From Nanobdellota archaeon (GTDB taxonomy: Archaea > Nanobdellota > Nanobdellia > Pacearchaeales > GW2011-AR1): a stretch of DNA of 19,814 bases. Each line of letters starts with the position of its first letter. Within the stretch, counting starts at the first letter, position 1. The notes beneath the pieces are model-generated. The model worked only from the letters and a program-made list of their open reading frames with translations. It had not been told where the DNA came from and searched no databases. This document shows, piece after piece, positions 8,437 through 15,029 of the stretch. The DNA is taken from NCBI GenBank assembly GCA_030640565.1, contig DAOWJD010000050.1:1-19814 (forward strand). Direction: 5' to 3'. The position numbers were made by a program, and so were the translations under genes.

Positions 8437-9112
8437 ATTTCTTTAACACCTCTTCTTCAATAAAGTGCAATTTGCCTGGCACAATAAAGCAAAAAGGCTT
8501 TTTAACTTTTTTAGTTTCAAGTTCTTTTAATGTTCCATAGTAAATCTTGTTCTCATGAGTTCCTAAAGAAGAACAAACAACGAACTTATTAGCATCAATA
8601 ACACTTAATCTTTCAAGAGCATTTTCAAATTTCATTCCAATATCTATTAAAATTAAACTATGTGCACCAATACTTTGGTTCTCTTTAATGATTTCTATAA
8701 AACTTTCTGCTTCAAAATCAGGAATTGAAGTGGTTTTCCCGAATTTATAAATCTGCAGTCCTGTTTCAGCAACAGCGTCGAGGATTGAGGCATTGTAGAT
8801 GATTTTAACTTTAATATGTTGCTTTTTCGCTTCTTGAATTAGTGTTATGTGGGTAGTTGCTGTTAAAGGTGAACCATAAACAAGAAGAGCAACATCTATC
8901 TCTTTTGCTTCATTAATAACCTCCAAATTCTCAACAAATTCTCTATCAGCTAAAACAACTTCTTTACCAAGGATTTTTTCCAATTCTTCTTTTGAATATG
9001 GAAAATCAATTGTATAAGATTCCAAATAAACCTTTTCACATTTATTCACAGCTTCTAAACCTTGCTGCGAAATTCCTTTTACATTTAATCCAAGACCAAT
9101 TAAATAAAGCAT
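8429..9112 (-). CDS. dphB: Diphthine synthase
   Basis: Methylates the modified histidine of elongation factor 2 with SAM during diphthamide synthesis. The 227-residue protein belongs to the tetrapyrrole methylase-like fold. It opens with MLYLIGLGLNVKGIS, the glycine-rich SAM-binding start, followed by KVYLESYTI. LVYGSPLTATTHITLI at about 78-92 is the family's GDPLxATTH motif with Asp changed to Ser. YNASILDAVAETGLQIYKFG at about 106-125 is the most typical DphB element. ILIDIGMKF lies further on. It is 20-40 residues shorter than most DphB. It overlaps ileS by 8 nt, and the small membrane-protein gene ends 24 bp upstream. Other diphthamide genes are not in the window. Confidence 0.93.
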   Translation of the reverse strand: MLYLIGLGLNVKGISQQGLEAVNKCEKVYLESYTIDFPYSKEELEKILGKEVVLADREFVENLEVINEAKEIDVALLVYGSPLTATTHITLIQEAKKQHIKVKIIYNASILDAVAETGLQIYKFGKTTSIPDFEAESFIEIIKENQSIGAHSLILIDIGMKFENALERLSVIDANKFVVCSSLGTHENKIYYGTLKELETKKVKKPFCFIVPGKLHFIEEEVLKKYV

Positions 9113-9136
9113 AGAATCAAGAGAAAAAACTGGTTT

Positions 9137-9388
9137 TTAACGTTTGCCTTTCCTAACTTTCAAACTACCACTTACCACAATAGCAATAAAGAACATACTG
9201 AACATCAATGTATCATTTCCAAGGATTAATCCAACAACTCCTATAATCAAACTAAGAATTATTATTATTTTAAACCAGCTCTGCCCTAGCTTGAGTTCTT
9301 CTTTTGTAAACCTTGAAAGAAGTTTTCCAATAAAAACACCAAGGACTAAAACAGCAATTCCTATTAAAATCTTTATGATGTCTTGCAT
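9137..9388 (-). CDS. Small three-helix membrane protein
   Basis: The 83-residue protein has hydrophobic segments at about 4-22, 39-58 and 62-77. A charged loop after the first helix (RFTKEELKLGQ) and a strongly basic C-terminus (KVRKGKR) suggest that both face the cytoplasm. There is no signal-peptide cleavage site and no catalytic motif. It lies between the UbiA-like gene (29 bp upstream) and dphB (24 bp downstream). A TATA-like element in the end of the UbiA-like gene could give it a separate leaderless start. The family is unknown to me. The same region reads open on the opposite strand, but the clear membrane pattern and operon position support the minus strand. Confidence 0.75.
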   Translation of the reverse strand: MQDIIKILIGIAVLVLGVFIGKLLSRFTKEELKLGQSWFKIIIILSLIIGVVGLILGNDTLMFSMFFIAIVVSGSLKVRKGKR

Positions 9389-9408
9389 AAAAATACAACA
9401 GATTCAAC

Positions 9409-9421
9409 ATTAATAAATTAT
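9409..9421 (-). promoter_or_regulatory. Possible internal TATA box before the small membrane protein
   Basis: Minus-strand TAATTTATTAATG overlaps the stop codon of the UbiA-like gene and is centred about 26 bp before the ATG at 9388. This is right for a leaderless start and could let the membrane protein, dphB and ileS be expressed apart from the upstream cassette. Confidence 0.4.
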
Positions 9422-10269
9422 CTGGAAATAGGATTAGATTTCCTCTCTAATAAAGGATAAAAAATCAGGTTCATAATCACTCCTAAAAAAATGAGATTTG
9501 TAAATAAAAGATTCCCATTTAAGAAAAAAACTATGAAGTTTATACTAATAAAAGATGTAACAAAAATAAATAATTGATGTAAGACATATCCGTTCTTATA
9601 AAAGAGAAGACTTATAGAAAATAAAATAAGCGGGATAGCTACATAAATATTTGATATAATTAAAATTATTATTACAGATAAAATTACAAGCATGAAGATT
9701 ATTATTGTTGATAAATTAAGTCCTAGGCTAACTACAAGAGTTTTTTTATTTGCTTCTTTGTTATGTTTATAATCTCTTATATCTCCGACTATTGCCCTCA
9801 TACTATAAATAATTAGAATGATTAAAGCGATAAATATTTGATTTAATTCTATTGATGTTGTATAAAACATTAACGAATAAAGATAATATTGGGATTGGAT
9901 TAATCCTCTAATAAAAGGACTCAAACCACCAAGTAAAGAATTCTTGTTTTTTAATAAATAAACTGAAATTAACAATGTTGATGATAACACAAAAATATTG
10001 CTATATAGATTAAAAAATGAGCCTGTGATTATCGGAACAATTAATAAAATTACAATTATGAATATATTAGTTTTAGCCCTATAACTATACCCATGTCTTG
10101 CTTCTAAAATTAAATTAAAGAAGAACCATAAACTTAGCAAACCAATAAGCATAAAAACATCTTTACTAAAAAAATCTAAACTTCTTTCTATAGAAATTTT
10201 AGCTACTAAACCTATTAGGATTAAATCAACCCAGGAGTAAGGTCTAAGATTATAAATTTTTTTCAACAT
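9418..10269 (-). CDS. UbiA-like prenyltransferase-fold membrane protein
   Basis: The 283-residue protein has about eight or nine membrane segments. UbiA enzymes join a prenyl chain to a polar or aromatic acceptor in the membrane, using two Asp-rich motifs. The second is clear: GDIRDYKHNKEANKKTLVVSLG at about 163-184, like the usual DxxDxxxDxxxGxxTLPVxLG. The first, expected as NDxxDxxxDxxxxxxN, appears as NLILEARHGYSYRAKTN at about 52-68 with most acidic residues lost. Its chemistry may therefore differ from standard prenyl transfer. It overlaps the radical SAM gene by 20 nt and is the third gene of a tightly coupled cassette, suggesting that they act on one lipid-linked product. Family membership is probable; the substrate is unknown. 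Confidence 0.7.
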   Translation of the reverse strand: MLKKIYNLRPYSWVDLILIGLVAKISIERSLDFFSKDVFMLIGLLSLWFFFNLILEARHGYSYRAKTNIFIIVILLIVPIITGSFFNLYSNIFVLSSTLLISVYLLKNKNSLLGGLSPFIRGLIQSQYYLYSLMFYTTSIELNQIFIALIILIIYSMRAIVGDIRDYKHNKEANKKTLVVSLGLNLSTIIIFMLVILSVIIILIISNIYVAIPLILFSISLLFYKNGYVLHQLFIFVTSFISINFIVFFLNGNLLFTNLIFLGVIMNLIFYPLLERKSNPISR

Positions 10270-11797
10270 TTTTTATCTCCTTGTAGAAATCCCTGTCTCT
10301 TTCTAATTTATTTAATTCACTTAGGTATTCTTTATCAGAAAATAAACCATGCTTATGGTAAATTGTCCTCATAGATCTTTGTATTTCATAATACTTTTCT
10401 ATTAATCCCTTTTTACTAAAATGATTAGTTCTAAAACCAACAGCATCAGTCCAGTGTTTAGCTTTCTCTAATTTATTAACTAAGCCTTCAAACCCATTAA
10501 AATCAAATTCAAACCCATATTTTTCTGGATTTTGAAATAACATTGAACCCCCGTCAGGTATTTGCATAAAATTGTAAGGCAATACATCATGTCTCAAATC
10601 ATCTTTTCTAAATTTTTCTGTATATATTCCTACAAGTTTATCTGCAAGTTTTAATGTTTCTTGAATTGTTTCACTAGTTTGCCCAGGTATTCCTAACATG
10701 AAGTAAGTACTTTGAGGAATCCCAAATTCAGTAACTAATTTACAATGTTCTGTAAGCTCTTCATTTGTATATCCTTTATGATATTGTCTTCTTAATTGCT
10801 GATTGCCTGATTCAGGACTATGAGTAGCTTCCAAAGTAGAATTATTCCTTTTTGCCCAATCATCCCACATCTCTAAATATGTTCTATCTGCAAGTTCAAA
10901 AAACTCAAATACAATATGTGCATCTGAAATCTTTGATTTTCCTAAAGCATCAAAAAATCTCTTAACATATTCTTCTCCTCCACGTCTTATGTCACCATAT
11001 AGATATATCTTATCTTTTCCTTTCTCTTTATTCTTCTTGATCTGTTTAACAACTGTTTCTGCATCAATTATATATGTCTCATTTGCCCCCATTACATCTT
11101 TAAATGATTTGATATTTCCTGTACAATAATTACATGCTTTATCGCAACCCCTATACATAGTTATTATTGCTCTATCTTGATTTATCTTGGGTTTATCTAT
11201 AAGAAAATCATAACAAGTAAGTTCCAAATTTTTCCTTACATTCGGAGTTGTTGGCATATTTTCTAAAATATCTTTATTACTTCTATAGATAAGACTTGGG
11301 ACTTGTGAAAGATTAGGATTTCCTCCTGATAACTCTTTAACTAAATCAACAATACTTTCATCACATTGCCCTTTCATTACAAAATCGATAAAAGGGTATT
11401 TCTGCAATATTTCTTTAGCAAAGTGAGATGCAGTATATCCTCCCAAGACAATTTTTGTATCTGGAGAATATTTTTTTATAAATTCAGCAGTTTTCATAGC
11501 TCCAGCAGAATGAATCATCCAGTGAATATCAATACCAATTATCTTTGATTTATTATCTCGGACAAATTCCTTAACCAATAGTTCTAAATTATTATCCTTG
11601 CTAAAATATAATCTCTCTCCTAAATTTAAGATTTTTGCGTTGAATCCAGAATTTCTTAAGTTATTTGCCATGCTAAAAAAACCGGTTGGGAAAGAAATAA
11701 ACTGGTCAGTATATCCTACATCTGCATCTAAGGTGGCTTTTGAATTTCCTGTATTTGCAGATGGATGCACAAATAACATATCTATATCATTAACCAT
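10250..11797 (-). CDS. B12-binding-domain radical SAM protein
   Basis: The 515-residue protein has an N-terminal Rossmann-type cobalamin-binding domain (about 1-150). It shows FFSMANNLRNSGFNAKILNLG, GIDIHW (Asp90, His92), KIVLGGYTASHFAKEI and FIDFVMKGQCDE. The DxHxxG cobalamin motif is only partly kept. The radical SAM barrel (about 205-440) carries the 4Fe-4S cluster motif at Cys218, Cys222 and Cys225 (RGCDKACNYC). YLYGDIRRGG and YFMLGIPGQTSETIQETL follow, as in BchE- and P-methylase-like enzymes. Such enzymes catalyse radical methylations or rearrangements, often of lipids, tetrapyrroles or natural products. The gene overlaps its upstream neighbour by 8 nt and the UbiA-like gene by 20 nt. 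The substrate is unknown. Confidence 0.92.
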   Translation of the reverse strand: MVNDIDMLFVHPSANTGNSKATLDADVGYTDQFISFPTGFFSMANNLRNSGFNAKILNLGERLYFSKDNNLELLVKEFVRDNKSKIIGIDIHWMIHSAGAMKTAEFIKKYSPDTKIVLGGYTASHFAKEILQKYPFIDFVMKGQCDESIVDLVKELSGGNPNLSQVPSLIYRSNKDILENMPTTPNVRKNLELTCYDFLIDKPKINQDRAIITMYRGCDKACNYCTGNIKSFKDVMGANETYIIDAETVVKQIKKNKEKGKDKIYLYGDIRRGGEEYVKRFFDALGKSKISDAHIVFEFFELADRTYLEMWDDWAKRNNSTLEATHSPESGNQQLRRQYHKGYTNEELTEHCKLVTEFGIPQSTYFMLGIPGQTSETIQETLKLADKLVGIYTEKFRKDDLRHDVLPYNFMQIPDGGSMLFQNPEKYGFEFDFNGFEGLVNKLEKAKHWTDAVGFRTNHFSKKGLIEKYYEIQRSMRTIYHKHGLFSDKEYLSELNKLERDRDFYKEIKNVEKNL

Positions 11798-12266
11798 TTT
11801 TCTTTAGAAAAATCCCTTTAATTACATCATTTAATTGTTCAACATTATCTATGTAGATTATCTTTTTATGTTTCAGAATAGGATCTTCCATGAGTTTTTT
11901 CCATATCCTAGAGTTAGTTGTAACTACATAATCTATTCCTCCTTTAACCATCCAATCTCTAAGCCATTCTATATCTCTATCTATAAAAACCACTATTGGT
12001 TTGTGAGAATTACTATACCATCCAATTTCCCATGCGCAATCTCTTCCATAAGGAGGAAGTAACAGGCAAATATCTGATTCTTTCATAGCTTTCAAATCCA
12101 TATCATAGACTTCTTTTGGGAAATCTTTATGTTTAAGATCCCATGGATTATATTTTTGGGGCATGAATACTTTTATTGGATGCTTCAAGCTATTACAAAC
12201 ATGCTCATTCCATTCATGTGCATCTTTTGAAATTCTTGCACTCAAATAAACTTTTATTTTTTCCAT
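11790..12266 (-). CDS. Nucleoside 2-deoxyribosyltransferase-like protein
   Basis: The 158-residue soluble protein resembles the nucleoside deoxyribosyltransferase/DUF4406-like fold, whose members cleave or exchange N-glycosidic bonds of nucleosides or nucleotides. It begins KVYLSARISKDAHEWN (5-20). YDMDLKAMKESDICLLLPP (54-72) and GRDCAWEIGW (74-83) match the family's core; Glu80 is in the place of the catalytic Glu. KPIVVFIDRD follows. I chose the ATG at 12266. An in-frame ATG at 12335 would add 23 hydrophobic residues before the conserved first strand, and the spacer has promoter-like sequence there. It is the first gene of the cassette and overlaps the radical SAM gene by 8 nt. It is also divergent from an Lrp-type regulator. 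Confidence 0.75.
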   Translation of the reverse strand: MEKIKVYLSARISKDAHEWNEHVCNSLKHPIKVFMPQKYNPWDLKHKDFPKEVYDMDLKAMKESDICLLLPPYGRDCAWEIGWYSNSHKPIVVFIDRDIEWLRDWMVKGGIDYVVTTNSRIWKKLMEDPILKHKKIIYIDNVEQLNDVIKGIFLKKNG

Positions 12267-12275
12267 TTTGATTGT

Positions 12276-12287
12276 TACTATATAGTA
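12276..12287. promoter_or_regulatory. 12-bp perfect palindrome, possible operator of the minus-strand operon
   Basis: TACTATATAGTA is its own reverse complement. It lies 10-21 bp before the ATG at 12266, at or just upstream of the expected transcription start of the deoxyribosyltransferase-like gene. A TATA-like TTTAATAA sits further upstream at about 12296-12303. Bound protein would block initiation. Confidence 0.4.
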
Positions 12288-12346
12288 GTTATGAATTATT
12301 AAACATATATTAATATTCTCATAGAGATATTGCACAAAAAGGAAAT

Positions 12347-12354
12347 ATTTATAA
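12347..12354 (+). promoter_or_regulatory. TATA box for the tandem Lrp gene
   Basis: ATTTATAA lies after a purine-rich GGAAA (BRE-like) and is centred about 27 bp before the ATG at 12379, so the mRNA should be leaderless. Confidence 0.6.
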
Positions 12355-12369
12355 AGATATTATCTTTAT
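12351..12369. promoter_or_regulatory. 19-bp palindrome, possible autoregulatory Lrp operator
   Basis: ATAAAGATA and TATCTTTAT form a perfect 9-bp inverted repeat around a single T. It overlaps the downstream half of the TATA box. A further AAGATAT at 12374-12380 repeats the left half-site 20 bp away, two helical turns on. This suits an Lrp-type dimer or octamer repressing its own gene. AT-rich sequence makes chance palindromes more likely. Confidence 0.45.
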
Positions 12370-12378
12370 TTGTAAGAT

Positions 12379-13356
12379 ATGGATAAATTAGACCTATTAG
12401 ATAAGAAAATCATGTATGAGCTTGATTTAAATGCAAGAGCAACAGCAAGCCAAATTGCCCGAAGACTAAGAACTTCAAAAGAGACAATAAACTTTAGAAT
12501 TAAAAGATTGCTTAAGCAAGAAGATATAAAAGGATTTTATACTGTTTTCAATACTTCAAAACTTGGAAGATTCTACTATAAAACTTTTTTGAAATTAAAT
12601 AGAACAACTCCTGAAATAGAGAAAAAGATTATTGAATTTATTCGAAATCATGAACATTGTGCTTATTTGGGAAGTAGTGAAGGACCTTACAATATAATCT
12701 TTCTTATAATGGTTGAAAATACACGGCAATTTAAAGAGTTTATAATAGACTTAAAAGATAAATTTGGAAAATATATATTAGAAAAAGAGATTCATGTTGT
12801 TTTAAGCACCCACAGGCTTAATCAAAAGTTTCTTTATGCAGGAGCAACCTCAAAACATTCTTTTTATCAAGATAAAATAGAAAATACTGTTATTGACAAA
12901 GTTGATTCAAAAATATTGCAAATACTTTCAACAGATGCGAGAATGAGTTTAGTAGATATTGGAAAAAAACTCAATCTTGATGCAAAAGTTGTAAACTATA
13001 GAATAAAAAATCTTGAAAAGAAAGGAATAATAATTGCTTATACAACTTCCCCTAATTTTGATAAATTAGGGTTAGAATTTATTCAACTAAATTTTTCCTT
13101 AAAAAATCTAAAGATTATTCCAGAAATTATAGATTTTTTTGATAAAACAAATAAATGTTTGTTTGCGCTTGAACTTTTAGGAAAATATGATTTAACTATA
13201 GAAATTCATATAGAGAATGATAGAATATTAAGAGAAATTATGGAGAAATTCAAAAATAAATTTGTAGATCAGTATAATGATTATGATATATTCAATATCT
13301 ATAAAGAACATTTAATGGTGTGGTCCCCTTTTGGAAAGAGATTAAACAGCGATTAA
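12379..13356 (+). CDS. Tandem Lrp/AsnC-family regulator
   Basis: The 325-residue protein is two Lrp/AsnC units in one chain. Unit 1 has an HTH at about 4-50 (LLDKKIMYELDLNARATASQIARRL, ETINFRIKRL) and a RAM-like ligand-binding domain at about 65-145. Unit 2 has a second HTH at about 170-220 (VDSKILQILSTDARMSLVDIGKKL, VVNYRIKNLEKKGII) and a second RAM-like domain at about 225-315 (ALELLGKYDLTIEIHIEN). Usual Lrp proteins are about 150 residues, so this is a fused pair. It is transcribed away from the deoxyribosyltransferase-like/radical SAM/UbiA-like operon, and palindromes lie between them. Control of that operon and of itself is the natural inference. The ligand is unknown. Confidence 0.9.
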   Translation: MDKLDLLDKKIMYELDLNARATASQIARRLRTSKETINFRIKRLLKQEDIKGFYTVFNTSKLGRFYYKTFLKLNRTTPEIEKKIIEFIRNHEHCAYLGSSEGPYNIIFLIMVENTRQFKEFIIDLKDKFGKYILEKEIHVVLSTHRLNQKFLYAGATSKHSFYQDKIENTVIDKVDSKILQILSTDARMSLVDIGKKLNLDAKVVNYRIKNLEKKGIIIAYTTSPNFDKLGLEFIQLNFSLKNLKIIPEIIDFFDKTNKCLFALELLGKYDLTIEIHIENDRILREIMEKFKNKFVDQYNDYDIFNIYKEHLMVWSPFGKRLNSD

Positions 13357-13398
13357 GTTCAATTGTCGTGTAAATTTATTAGGGAAGCTGGTGAGAAA

Positions 13399-13980
13399 TT
13401 AAAAGATTGAATACGTTCTTCCCTGTCTCCATTCTTGTGGAACCATAAAGTCACCAGAATCTTCTTCTATCCCAAGAATTGGAGCAATATATGGATGTGT
13501 GATTTTGTCAGTTGAATCTTTGGCTAATGGATTTTGTGCATCTACTAAAAATGCTTTCCCATCTTTGAAAACAATATTGTAAGCATGTGCAGTACCAACA
13601 TCATCATCTTCTGTAAGATAGCCATTTATCAAAAAAGCTTCTCTTCCTCTTTGAGCAGATAATTGAACCAAGATTGCTTTTTCTAAACATTCTCCTACTC
13701 CAGCTTCATATGCTTTTGAAAATGGAGCTTCAGGTGAGCCATTAAAGACTTCCATAATTTCTCCTCGAGAACTCTTCAAAACTCTATGAATTAGACCATA
13801 TGGAACTACTCCTTCTGGAAAATCTCCGAGTCTTCTATCTATATTAGGATCATTAATTTCATAAAACAATCCCCAGCTTTTTTGAACCTTACTTCCTTTA
13901 TCTAACCTTCCAATTACTGATTTTGGCTCTTGTTTTGCCAAAGCTTCCAAATATGGTTTTAAGTCATTTTTAGCTATCAT
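13399..13980 (-). CDS. Transglutaminase-fold (papain-like) cysteine protein
   Basis: The 193-residue soluble protein has the order of catalytic residues of the transglutaminase-like superfamily: Cys98 in GVGECLEKA, His132 in TAHAYNIVFKDGKAF, and Asp147 in LVDAQNP. The spacing and the basic Arg-Gly segment between Cys and His (SAQRGREAFLINGYL) also fit. Members act as proteases, peptide N-glycanases or amide-bond enzymes; none can be singled out. There is no signal peptide or membrane anchor, so it is cytoplasmic. I chose the ATG at 13980, not an in-frame TTG at 14001, because a TATA box centred near 14006 fits a leaderless start at 13980. It converges on the Lrp gene. The superfamily assignment rests on motif reading only. 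Confidence 0.7.
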   Translation of the reverse strand: MIAKNDLKPYLEALAKQEPKSVIGRLDKGSKVQKSWGLFYEINDPNIDRRLGDFPEGVVPYGLIHRVLKSSRGEIMEVFNGSPEAPFSKAYEAGVGECLEKAILVQLSAQRGREAFLINGYLTEDDDVGTAHAYNIVFKDGKAFLVDAQNPLAKDSTDKITHPYIAPILGIEEDSGDFMVPQEWRQGRTYSIF

Positions 13981-14002
13981 ATGATATTTATATACGAACA
14001 AG

Positions 14003-14010
14003 TATTTAAA
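14003..14010 (-). promoter_or_regulatory. TATA box for the transglutaminase-fold gene
   Basis: Minus-strand TTTAAATA is centred about 26 bp before the ATG at 13980. It decides that start over the TTG at 14001, which would leave no room for a promoter. Confidence 0.55.
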
Positions 14011-14066
14011 CCTTACTATTTGTAACTACTTATAAGTAAATATTAATAACGTTAGAATTCTGAACT

Positions 14067-14085
14067 CAAAATCCTTCGGATTTTG
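14067..14085. repeat. Perfect 8-bp inverted repeat between divergent genes
   Basis: CAAAATCC and GGATTTTG flank a 3-nt TTC loop. The element lies between the starts of two divergent genes (13980 minus, 14157 plus), so it is not a simple terminator. It may be an operator or a dispersed repeat. The next 40 bases, up to about 14125, are richer in C than other spacers here. Confidence 0.5.
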
Positions 14086-14126
14086 CCTCACTGTGCCTCT
14101 CTTCATCCCACATCAACAACAATAAA

Positions 14127-14134
14127 CCTTAAAA
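14127..14134 (+). promoter_or_regulatory. TATA-like box for dtdA
   Basis: CCTTAAAA is centred about 26 bp before the ATG at 14157, consistent with a leaderless mRNA. It is a weak match on its own. Confidence 0.4.
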
Positions 14135-14156
14135 CTTACAACATTCTTCTAGATTT

Positions 14157-14987
14157 ATGCCCTATGAAAAATTCCTAATCGTTGCAAGCAAGCTTGATAA
14201 AGCAGGCATAAACATCACAACACAGCTTTCTCAGTTTAGAGAAAATCCTTTGTTATCAGGTATGAAAAATGCCCCTAATTTTGATTTTTATTTAATTGAT
14301 ACAGAAATAGTGGATGATTCTGGAATTAATCAAGATAAAATAAATCAATATGACTTCATAATTTTTGCTTCAAAGCACAAATCAGAAAGCAAAGAGAAAA
14401 CCCTTTGTGTGCATGTTCCTGGAAACTGGCGCACTGCAGAGCTTGGTGGCAAAGCAGAAAAGATATGCAAAAGCTCTGCCTTGTTTTTTAAACAAATATT
14501 TGAGAAACTTAATGAAAACGCAGAACATTACAAACTTAAAGATTATAAGATAACAATAGAAGCAACCCATCATGGTCCTTTGATTGATAAACCATGTATT
14601 TTTATAGAAATAGGCTCGACAGAAAATGAATGGGTAGACAGAAGAGCTGCATTTATAATTGCAAAAACAATCTCAGAAACAATTAAAGATTTTAAAGAAA
14701 ATCCTTATAATGAAGTAGCAGTTGCAATTGGTGGCCCTCATTACTGCCCTAATTTTAACAAAATCCAGCTTAAATCCAATATTGCTATTTCACATATAAT
14801 CCCAAACTATTCTTTTCCACTAACAGAAGAAATGATTAAACAGGCCCTGGAAAAAACAGAAGAAGAAGTTGATTTTTTTCTTCTTGATTGGAAAGGGTTA
14901 GGAAATGCAGAAAAAAGAGCAGAGGTTATGGAAATTTTAGACAAATTTTATATATCTAAAAAAAGAACAAGCGAGGTCAGTAAATAA
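14157..14987 (+). CDS. dtdA: D-aminoacyl-tRNA deacylase, DTD2 type
   Basis: Hydrolyses D-amino acids, and adducts blocked at the amino group, from wrongly charged tRNAs. It is the form found in archaea and plants (GEK1). The 276-residue length is normal. Family motifs are FIIFASKHKSES (67-78), TLCVHVPGNW (82-91), IEATHHGP (134-141), FIEIGSTENEWVD (149-161), AIGGPHYCPNF (190-200) and SHIIPNY. The paired histidines in THHGP and the GGPHY segment form the zinc and substrate site in the family. The gene has a leaderless-type promoter, and its neighbour downstream (42 bp) is the GGDEF protein, which has its own TATA box. It fits with the other translation-quality genes here (ileS, argS). Confidence 0.95.
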   Translation: MPYEKFLIVASKLDKAGINITTQLSQFRENPLLSGMKNAPNFDFYLIDTEIVDDSGINQDKINQYDFIIFASKHKSESKEKTLCVHVPGNWRTAELGGKAEKICKSSALFFKQIFEKLNENAEHYKLKDYKITIEATHHGPLIDKPCIFIEIGSTENEWVDRRAAFIIAKTISETIKDFKENPYNEVAVAIGGPHYCPNFNKIQLKSNIAISHIIPNYSFPLTEEMIKQALEKTEEEVDFFLLDWKGLGNAEKRAEVMEILDKFYISKKRTSEVSK

Positions 14988-14999
14988 CCTTTCCAAACC

Positions 15000-15009
15000 T
15001 TTATTAATA
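15000..15009 (+). promoter_or_regulatory. TATA box for the GGDEF gene
   Basis: TTTATTAATA is centred about 26 bp before the ATG at 15030. It gives the gene an independent leaderless start despite the short gap after dtdA. Confidence 0.5.
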
Positions 15010-15029
15010 TAATTTTCATTTTCATTTTA

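Noticed and set aside
9144..9413. 89-codon open frame on the plus strand
   Set aside because: It mirrors the small membrane-protein gene; the minus-strand product has a clean three-helix pattern and an operon position.
12267..12335. N-terminal extension of the deoxyribosyltransferase-like protein from an ATG at 12335
   Set aside because: The extra 23 residues are hydrophobic and unlike the family, and they would cover the promoter and palindrome; the ATG at 12266 starts right before the conserved strand.
13981..14001. TTG start for the transglutaminase-fold protein
   Set aside because: The TATA box at 14003-14010 fits a leaderless ATG at 13980 and would leave no room for transcription to begin before the TTG.
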